From contig VUYT01000005.1 of NCBI GenBank assembly GCA_008802785.1, positions 496,001-560,000 of the forward strand: a DNA stretch of 64,000 bases, given 5' to 3'. The stretch comes from Symmetrospora coprosmae (taxonomy: Eukaryota > Basidiomycota > Cystobasidiomycetes > Symmetrosporaceae). Shown in pieces: positions 34,575-42,899 of this stretch (positions are counted from its first letter, which is position 1; every line of letters starts with the position of its first letter). The notes below the pieces were generated by a model. The model ran no database searches. It was not told the origin of the DNA and worked only from the letters and a program-made list of their open reading frames with translations. Position numbers and translations under genes: made by a program.

Positions 34575-36459
34575 ATGACAGCTATCGACCATGAACAGGC
34601 CATACGGAGGGGTAGGCAGCGGAGCCCAGGTCCGTCGGTTTTGACGAAAAGCAGATGCGCGTCGACTCACGATCTTACCCGGACCTCACGCGCTGTACAG
34701 ACTGCAGTCAATAGCCCCGAAGCTTCTCGCCTTTCGCTCAAGCAGCAAACTCAGCCGCGTCCTGCCAAAGCCTCCTCCACAGATGGCGGCTTGAGCGATA
34801 CATCATTGAGAGCCGAAGACTGCGAGACGCCACTGGACGAGAAGGATGTAGAAGAGCAGGCTACACTGAGGCCCGAAGAGACCTTCTATCCTGATGGCGG
34901 TCTCCTCGCCTGGTCTGTCGTTTTCGTAAGGCGCCTCTCGCGCGTTTCTCGCCCCGTGCTTCGACTGACCAGCGCAATGTCGATCTCGTCGATTTTGCGT
35001 ATAGGGCGCTTGGATTCTCGTCGCCTGCTTCCTTGGGTAAGCTACATTGAAGCACGACGTATGGCTTCATATCGCTGACATGATCCCGTCGCGCCAGCTT
35101 CGGCCTGTCGACCGGCCTCTTCATTGCTCATTACCAGACGTACAGCTTCCCGGATACATCCCCGACAGTCTTGCAGTTCCTCGGAGGTGTGCTCTGCTTC
35201 ACGCAAAATGCCACAGCGTTCGTAGCTGGTCGGCTTGGAGAACGCTTCGGTTACAAGGTAAGGCTGTCTCAGGGTGCCGCATTCTCCGCAGCGGCCCGCG
35301 ACCAGTGATTGACACGCTCTCGCCCATCCTCAGCGCGTTATTGCCGTCGGGGCAATTGGGACTGTGCTAAGTCTCGTCACGGCAGCCTTCTGCGAACATT
35401 CTTTGCCTGGCCTGTTCATAACGCAAGGTGTCGGGCTTGGCTTCAGCAATGGACTCGCCATGCCACTAGCCTTCGCAATCCCCTCACACTGGTTCAAGCG
35501 GCGGCGTGGTCTAGCTACTGGGTTGGCAACAAGCGGGGCTGGTATCGGGGGCGGTATCTCCACACTCATTATCCGATACCTCCTCACCGAGCTCGGGCCC
35601 AAAAAGACGCTCTTGATCTACGCGGGAATCCAGGCTGTCGCTCTTCTCGCTGGATGGTGCCTCGTCCGCGTTAGGGACGTTCCTGAGAACCGCATGCCGA
35701 AGAACTGGCTGCCGAAAGGCATCTGGAGGAACATTAGCTGGTACAGCATGGCTGGATCTGTCTTCATCGGGGTCTTCGGCTTCCTGGCGAGCCTTGACGA
35801 TCCGATCTTGCAGTGCGGTCCATGCTAATGATAGCTTACCTTTTGCCAGCCTCCGTACTTCCTCATCACTCAATATACGCAAGACACACTTCCTGACCTT
35901 ACGCCCGGGAGCTATCTGGCGGCTGTTCCGCTAACCATGATGAACTTCAGCGGTAGGTCGTCAGCCTACACACGGCTCCTCAGCCTACACACGGCTCCTC
36001 TAGAGTTCGCTCATCATTCTCGAATCTACAGCTGGTTTTGGCCGGATAGCCGCTGGTTTCATTGCCGACCGCATCGGCGCGGTCAACTGTCTCTTCATGT
36101 CGTTCTTCATCGGCGGTCTTTCCCAGATGGTCATGTGGCCATTCGTCAAGACCTTCGGGAGCATCACCGGCTTTGCCATCATCAGCGGTTTCTTCGGGTC
36201 GTGGTTCATGAGCCTGCTCGCTGTTGCGTGCTCGCGACTCTTTGGCGGGCACGGCCTGGCCACAATGACGGGTTTCATGATCCTTGCCAACTCGCCGGGT
36301 CAGCTGCTCGGCTCTACAGTAGCGACGTCAGTGCTGCAGGCGTCTGGTCAGCGATGGTGGGCGGTTTGCATCACATCTGGAGGCCTCATGCTGCTGGGAG
36401 CCGTGACAATCCTGCCGGCTCGATTCAAGGGGCAAAGAAGGCTCTTTGGCAAGATATGA
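34575..36459 (+). CDS. MFS transporter, monocarboxylate-transporter-like
   Basis: Twelve-helix plasma-membrane or vacuolar transporter of the MCT/Mch group; substrate unknown. Exons 34575-34925, 35005-35036, 35098-35257, 35334-35786, 35850-35952 and 36032-36459; 508 residues. A cytosolic N-terminus of about 105 residues precedes the MCT opening DGGLLAWSVVFGAWILVACFLGFG. Helix 2-5 motifs (GFSNGLAMPLAFAIPSHWFKRRRGLATG) and the second-half AGFGRIAAGFIADRIG are typical. Exon 2 is only 32 nt. Intron 4 (35787-35849) is best read as GC-AG: its donor is GCGAGC, and this joins VFGFL to PPYFLITQYTQ in frame. A 19-bp tandem duplication lies inside intron 5. Convergent with the next gene, 82 nt apart. 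Confidence 0.88.
35962..35999 (+). repeat. 19-bp perfect tandem duplication in an intron
   Basis: Two adjacent identical 19-bp copies (35962-35980 and 35981-35999), near the donor of MFS intron 5. They lengthen the intron from about 60 to 79 nt. Confidence 0.9.
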
Positions 36460-36541
36460 TCGATTGTAGATTTGCGGAAGTATCACGGCGTAAGACTCGC
36501 CTGTGCATATATTACCAGTCGTAGAGATCATGCCTCGGCAG

Positions 36542-38451
36542 TTATCGGTATGCGCTTGAGCCCAGACCTGTACCACTCGCGTATGCCGAACCTGCCACTG
36601 TGGTACCGGCGACAAAGTCTCTCCCCGCCATTTCGAAGTGAGGCGCCGGCACAGCAGCTGTTTCGTGCGACCAGGGATTGTCTTTCTTACTGACTGCGAG
36701 CGGGAATGGAATCGCCAATTAGACAGGCACACCATACATGCATCCAATCTGGCCGACGACGTACGCTGGTCGAAGAACCATGGGTTTTTGAAGTCCTGTA
36801 GATCACGTATCATCGTCAGCTTTGCGGGAGACGAGAGCAGGGGGTCGGCAGCTCGCTCACCCAAGCTATGAGGGACAAGCCTGTGACAACTACGACTGCA
36901 CTCATAACTGATGTAGCATACTGATGGGAGCAGGCTTATAAGATTCAGCGCGCTGGTCTCCGTCCCTGGCATCGGTCACTTACAAGGAGTGAAAATGCAG
37001 ATAGCAGGCTAGATTGCAAGGTGCGGGTGATGTCCCAGGCCTCGACACCAGCCGCAGACGCTCCGAAGGTGTTACGCAGGCTGATGACAGAGCCTAGATA
37101 GGATGATGGACGGTCAGCTCCGAACGATTGGCCAATACCGCTCGCGCGCCCGAACCCACCAACAACAGCAAACAAGCTGATGGTCGCGAGGCCTGTGGCG
37201 AAAGCGATAGCCCATTGACTACGAAAGTAGAGCACAAATCAGTCATAGCGTACTTGTCAGCTCCTGTCAAGACGCACTGCCGCATATCTAGACGGTGGTT
37301 GACGTAGCTGCTAGTAGGCCCGTATGTCAACGTCTTCGGTAGGAGTGAGAAAGCGAAGGTGATCAAGGTGAAGACCAGACTGATAATCTGAGAGTGACCG
37401 AGACGGTCCCTGGCCTACATCAGTACTTCCTTCGCGCACGTAAGTGGCAAGAGACCCTCACCGCTACAAGCAGACCTAGGCTCGCGCCGCCGGTGCTTCC
37501 GGGCAGCTGTGCCGTCACGTTGGCCGCCAGCCCTGTTTCCTCGTAGATTTGCGAGTAGCTCGGCATACTGTCGGTAATCATCGTCGTCAGCCTGATCGAG
37601 CGCGACTCTTCCAGATTGGCTAACTCACAAGGACGATGAAGTGCAGACGAGCACTCCCGATCTCTTCTGCAGACAGCCTCCGGATACTCCGAGGAACAGA
37701 GCTGCAAAGCTGCCCTGGACGACTGCCAGACCGGTGTCGCCCCTTCCCGTTGTTGTGCGGTTATCGTTACCACCTGGTCCTCCGGTGGTAGATGGCCCGA
37801 TGGGCTGCGCAAGCGAAGTGGGCTCAAGCGTGATGGTCGTCTTCGGATGTAGTACCTTCGTCGAGTAGCGGGTCGTTGTCGCGGTGAGTGTACGGGTCTT
37901 GACGCAGCCGCACCCTGTATCCCAATACTCTGTCTCGCCATGTTCCTGGCCACGCGCAACGAGCGGTTGCACCCCAGGCAGAAGACTTTGATCGGCCTGG
38001 AGTAGCGATGAGTATTGTTGGATGGGCGCTCTTGAGGATGCCGGCGAGTTCTGCGTGTCGGTGTCATTCGGGTACGCTGCTCGGATGACCAGCAACCCTG
38101 CGCTTGCGCTAAAGGTCGGGACCGGATTGATAGTTGCCATGATGGTCTGCTGGGCGTTTGCCGGTCAGATCTATGCATGGCGAAAGGAAGACGTCGAGCC
38201 TTGCGCTCACCAGTATCACATTGACTAGGGTGATGAGCGCCAGAACGAAGAGAACCAACTGCAGAGGGAGTAGGGCAGGGGTGAAGCGGCGTCAGTAGAC
38301 GTTTTGAGGTCGGACTCACACCGTCGCAGTCGAAGCTTACTTTTCGCTTCTTTGGTAGTGTCAGCCCTTTCGGACGTCTGTGGTCGGACCCACGAAGCTC
38401 TGGATCCCCGGCTATCTGATCTTGCCATGCTTGCTGGCCTGTTGTCGCCAT
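36542..38451 (-). CDS. Polytopic membrane protein of unknown function, nine exons
   Basis: Not recognised. Exons on the minus strand: 38451-38341, 38258-38211, 38146-37629, 37567-37462, 37414-37278, 37218-36984, 36920-36861, 36795-36765 and 36693-36542; 465 residues. The order is a basic cytosolic N-terminus (LPKKRK), helix 1 (LVLFVLALITLVNVIL), and a long Ser/Thr-rich, probably lumenal or extracellular domain with a GCGC pair and repeated TTT/TATTTR. Three more hydrophobic segments follow (SQIISLVFTLITFAFSLL, WAIAFATGLATISLFAVVGGFG, YATSVMSAVVVVTGLSLIAW), then a soluble tail rich in Gly/Ala/Ser. The continuous hydrophobic segments created at each splice support the model. The N-terminus may extend through another exon from ATG 38688. 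Fungus-specific orphan by my reading. Confidence 0.7.
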
Positions 38452-38982
38452 TGACCAGACCTACGTTTACCGAAAAGGAATGTGGAGGGGCTGTGTATAC
38501 GGGGCTGCAGGGCCTTGTGAGCAGTCGTGCACGAGACTCTCTGGTGTGGATAAACTCAGTCGAGCCCTTAGGGATGTAGTGGCAGGAATTGGGTCAGTGG
38601 AGGTTCGAGAGCTCAGTGTCGAGTTGCGATATGCTTCGGGTGACATCAGCTCGCTATCTGCGCCTCGAGATGCAGTTTCGTTCGACATGTCGGTCGGTCT
38701 GGCTGGCGGTGTCTAGCGCGCGCGGAGACCTTCGGCGGAAGCGACCCGAATGATGCATGATCCGGCCGTCAGCGCGCTATCAGTCGCAATGCACTCGCTT
38801 CACTCGCAGTGCTACGTGACAGCTGTTGCTCTGCTATCGTAGGTAGATTCATCGGGTGGGATCCGAACTAGAACCAGAGCCTGCCCCTGTCGTCATCGGC
38901 AGCCCGAGCGATGTCTTCAGGGTGCTCGTGCTCTTCCTTTCTCCAGCAATAGCAGAATACCCACCCAACAAGCGTTACCACC
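38452..38982. promoter_or_regulatory. Divergent promoter region
   Basis: It contains a minus-strand 73-codon open frame (38688-38467) opening MSNETASRGADSELM that may be an upstream exon of the polytopic membrane protein. I found no donor with the right phase, so it is not joined. Confidence 0.4.
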
Positions 38983-39689
38983 ATGAACACCGACACATCA
39001 GAGGATCTCGCAAAGCTCAAGGTAGGCCTGCCGGCGCGCTCCCAACGTTTTGAGCTGGAGTGGTGGAGGCCGGCGGAGATCGAGCGCCTCTGACGGCGAC
39101 GCGTCAAACCTCCATGCTCTGCAGGCCATCGCCGGCGAGCGACAGCAGCGAGACTCGTCCAACAACCCCCAGATTCCGGATGACAAGGTGCCCAAGGGGA
39201 GCGCAGCGAGCAAGACGTGCGTCTCCTTGCTTCGGTCGCCATCGGTCACCGAGCACAAGCTCAAGCTTCACCGCTGATGCCCCGACCTCTGTCTATATCC
39301 CATCTTACCGCTCTACAGGTCCAGCGCGCTGTCTGATTACGCCAAGGGTCTCCAGGCGGAAGAGCAGACTGTGTGTCACCGGCAGCGCTGCATCGCGCTA
39401 CTTTCTCAACAACTGGCCATGCTGATGCTTGTCTCCTTACGCCTGCCCGTAGCTCCCCTCGACCCGCTCGGATAATACCAACGCCATCCCGTCATCAGTG
39501 CAGGGCCAGCCGACATCCCTGTCTAGCGAGCCCGAGCTCATTGACAGCATCGCCTCTCAGGCGCAGGACGCCACCACGAGTGAAGGAGCGGAGCGCTTCG
39601 CGGCAGCAGCGCAGAAGCTGGAGAATGCTTACACCCAGGATCAGGAGTGGCTCAGCAAGCACCCGGAGCACGGAGAGAGAAGACTGTAG
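38983..39689 (+). CDS. Small hydrophilic protein of unknown function
   Basis: Exons 38983-39021, 39125-39216, 39319-39370 and 39453-39689 give 139 residues, in frame throughout. Sequence features are an acidic start MNTDTSEDLAKLK, a short linker, an amphipathic stretch SSALSDYAKGLQAEEQ, and a helical C-terminus (AERFAAAAQKLENAYTQDQEWLSKHPEHG). There are no cysteines, membrane segments or known motifs. The four-exon structure with good splice sites makes it more credible than a random frame. It could be a small subunit of a complex; function unassigned. Confidence 0.65.
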
Positions 39690-39952
39690 GGATGGACAGG
39701 GCCATCGGACAGAAGAGAGGGTCAAGGTCCCACATTCCGCGAGCAGGATGACTGTGGCTGGAGACCAAATGTAGCATTAGCGATGTCATGGAGAACAACT
39801 CCCACCCTACTTTACCAAGTCTGTCTTGCGTCGCGGCTCTCCTGGCTTCCTCTTCGTCTGGCCCGCTCGTCGTCGGCTCTCCACGCTTCTTCCCGAGTCA
39901 GGTCACGAGCACTCTTGCCCTCTGCTCAACTTGGTGCACATCCATCATCAAC

Positions 39953-41361
39953 ATGGCAGACCAAGAGATAGCAGCTGGGCCATCGCGATCCAGATCCAGG
40001 CCTGAAGCTGGCCACGACAGCTCTGAGCGCAACAGAAGCAGCCGTCGGCGAGACGATGACGATGACGACAGAAGCTACCGGCCAGATGGCGACCGGGAGC
40101 GCAGGCAGGACGGCGAGAGGTCGCGGGACTATAGCGGGCGAGACAGAGACAGGGACTACGATGGGCGGCGTGTTGACGAGCGAAGCCATCGTCGAAGCAG
40201 TCCTGGAGGCCGAGACCGCGACACCGAGCGGGACGGTGCAGGCGGCAGCAGCAGCAGCAGGCCGCCGAGAGAAGGAGAGCAGAGCGACAGGACCCGTAGG
40301 GACCGCAGCAGGAGCCCACGGGACGACGTCAGGAGAAGAGACGCGGAGAGGTACCGCGACCGGGACGAGCGCAGCAACGACAGACCATCGGGGCGAGATG
40401 GGGAACGCAGAGGCGGTAGCGGGAGAGACGACGACTACCGGCGGCCGTACGGGCGGGAATCGCGCAATGGGGATGACAGGAGAGACGACCGGCAGAGCGG
40501 TAGAGATCGTGAGTATGATAGCAGCTCTGAATTGCCTCACAGACGCTACGCTGACATGCTTTCACCATTTGCCTGTGCGTGCAGGCCAGGAAGAGCGGCC
40601 CACGACAACGGCAGGCATCGCAGCCGGAGGTGGCCTGCCGCCTCTGCAGATGGATGCGCCAGCGTCAGGCGCGAGCCAGACCAGGCAGTTTGTGCCTCCG
40701 ACCAGAGAGAGCATTCTCGCGGATCGGGCTGCTGCTGGAGGGGCACCCGTCAGGAAGCGCGTCGTGCCGCTCATCGAGGTCATTGCAAATGACCGGCTGG
40801 GAGGAAAAGGTGCGTGCAGAATACCGAGATCTGTTGGACCCGACATGGTCTATGCAGCTCATACTAAACCCCTTTTGCTGGCCTGCCGCCTATTCTTTCC
40901 GATCTGTGCCGCTCGTCTCGCAGTCCGCGTGAAATGCAGGTGGGTTTGCTGCAGACATGAACATACCGACTGCGCAACAGCTACTGACTTGCTAGACTGG
41001 CAACCATCTTGCAGCCCGAAAGACACAGTTGGCGACCTGAAAAAGCTCATCGCGGCACAAAAGGGCACTAAGCCGGAGAAGGTAAGTTGCAATGCGTTCC
41101 GTAATGCCCAAGCGCTTGCTCACCAGCTGCTCGTCCGTCCAGATCGTCCTGAAGAAGTGGTATACCATCTACAAAGACCACGTCACCCTCGAGGACTACG
41201 GTGAGTTGCAAGTGTTGGCTGGTATCCGGCCCACAACTCTGACAGACGCGCTTTGATACCGCAGAGATCAACGATGGCATGAGGTGAGTCATTCAGACTG
41301 AAGATGCTTTCGAAGCTGAGCTGATCTCTCATTCGTTTCACGCAGTCTTGAGATGAGTTAG
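39953..41361 (+). CDS. HUB1: RS/RD-rich protein with C-terminal Hub1/UBL5 ubiquitin-like domain
   Basis: Hub1/UBL5 is a ubiquitin-like splicing modifier that binds Snu66 non-covalently. Here it is the C-terminus of a 318-residue protein. Exons: 39953-40508, 40585-40809, 40924-40939, 41015-41081, 41143-41200, 41265-41283 and 41346-41361. Residues 1-185 are dominated by Arg, Asp, Ser, Glu and Gly ([32 protein letters not shown]). A linker ([24 protein letters not shown]) leads without any splice site into [13 protein letters not shown], then [25 protein letters not shown] and [28 protein letters not shown]. The usual C-terminal Tyr-Tyr is replaced by Met-Ser. Three exons are only 16-19 nt. An upstream in-frame ATG at 39788 would add 55 residues. 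Confidence 0.85.
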
Positions 41362-41611
41362 CCGGTGGCGACGCGTCTTTTCCATGCGTGTCTGGGAGAT
41401 CACCGTGGCACGGGAATTCCTCAAGCTTCTCCTTGTTGCGCGCATGTAAAGATGCATTTCTCGCTTCCATATCAATCATCTTGAACTGTCCTGCATTGGC
41501 TGCCGCGCAAAAAGCGAGACTCGGGTCTCCTGCCGGAGCCGCCATCCCTCGGGCGCAGCGTCCATCGCTGTTCTGCACTTCCTCCGGTCGTTGCAATTTC
41601 GCCTGCAGACC

Positions 41612-42111
41612 TTAGTTGCCCGACCGCGCAACACGCTCCTTGCTCGGCGTCCGGTTCGCGATCTGCGTCTCGAGGTCGGACCCGTCTCGCCCGTCGATGC
41701 CGCTGCGCGTGCCCTTGACAGCTTCTTGGAATGCTTCCTTGCCCTTCTTGCCCGTGTCCACACCTTGGCTGACAATTTTGCTGTGGTTCGTAGAGGACTC
41801 GCCCTGCTCTGGCAGCTTGTTCTTCATAGCGCTCGAAGTCGGGGGTGTCCCCTTTGCGGGCTGGTGGCCATCCTGTTGGAGCGGAACGGTACGTCAGCAG
41901 GTGGACAGTAGGGAAGTCCAGGGAACGGCGAGATGGACCTGCTGCCCCTGAAGGCTTCGGTATCCCCAAGCAAAGATACCAATGGCGCCCTGTAGGTAAT
42001 AGAAGCGATGGGACTGTCAGCCTTGCTCTCTGGCTACGGGCGAGGTTAAAGGCGACGTACGGCTCCGATGAGCGCGGTGGCAGGGGTGAGCTTGTGTCGA
42101 GGCATGGACAT
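41612..42111 (-). CDS. Small one-pass membrane protein, probably mitochondrial
   Basis: Function unknown. Exons on the minus strand 42111-42061, 41989-41939 and 41872-41612 give 120 residues. The first 35 residues (MSMPRHKLTPATALIGA, then GAIGIFAWGYRSLQ) form a basic N-terminus and one short helix, as in small inner-membrane mitochondrial proteins. The rest is hydrophilic with Lys, Gly, Ser and Asp (GKKGKEAFQEAVKGTRSG) and predicted disordered. The helix is created only after splicing, which supports the model. Convergent with the Hub1 gene. Confidence 0.65.
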
Positions 42112-42899
42112 CGCGACGTGTGTGTATGTGTAGGTTTACGTGTATGCGTGATTTGCGTGTGCTATGGAGAGCTTGTAGTTAGGATGAGCAAGAGGAAGCG
42201 CGTTGGCTTGAAGCCTCGATGACCGCAAGATCGACGTCAGAATCTCGAAGCGCGCCTGCGGGGCCGCCTCGAAAATAGGGGTAGGCATCAAGGTCCAGAT
42301 CGTCTTCTCACCGGTTGCGCAATCGCTGTTCGAGCTTTGACGTCTCACTTTGGAGCGTACATGAGACCTGGCTGCCTATCTTCCTTCAAGAGGAGTCTGA
42401 GTTCGCCGGTCCAGTGTCACACAAACGAGCAAATCATGGGCAATCCAGTCGCGCCCCGACAGATCTTGGACCCCGTTTACAAGGAAGAAGCGAAGATCCT
42501 GTGCATTGCACTAAACCACATCACCTGCTAAGCTCGCCAACACAGGACTGGTACTGGAAGCTTGCTCAAGTCTCCGCGTCCGAAGCGAGCGGTGTCAGGC
42601 GCGAAAGCTGGAAGGCGAGAAAGAAAAGCAGGAAGAGGGGGAAGCTCTGGAAAGCCCTCCTCATTGGGCCAAAGAGCCCGTAACGCCAAGTAGTGGCTCT
42701 CCTATATTACGCTGCGACGCATCGTTCCACTGAAGCCAGTATTGGCGCTCGGTCGATGCGTTGCGCGAAAGTTGAAAGGCTGCGGGTGGTGCCGGGGACG
42801 CTCTGCGTCGCCGCAAGATTGTTTTCACTGTGCGCATGTCTTGTGATCGTTCTGGTAGAGAGGTAGCATCCCTGCTCTGACGAGCTGAGTATTCGCTCT
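42112..42899. other. Gene-free stretch upstream of small membrane protein
   Basis: It should hold the promoter of the small membrane protein and the terminator of the CCCH-AAA+ copy A. A plus-strand frame (to 42683) with a Lys/Arg-rich end is open, but it starts without ATG and lacks a credible splice partner. Confidence 0.45.

Noticed and set aside
37420-38451. 343-codon uninterrupted minus-strand frame
   Set aside because: It contains one real first exon, but most of it reads introns and the wrong frame of the nine-exon membrane protein. The spliced model creates hydrophobic helices at each junction.
38467-38688. Possible first exon (73 codons) of the orphan membrane protein
   Set aside because: The phase of the only good donor does not match the next exon frame, so I did not join it.
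42315-42683. 122-codon plus-strand frame with a Lys/Arg-rich end
   Set aside because: Starts with TTG, has no ATG in the frame and no credible splice partner.
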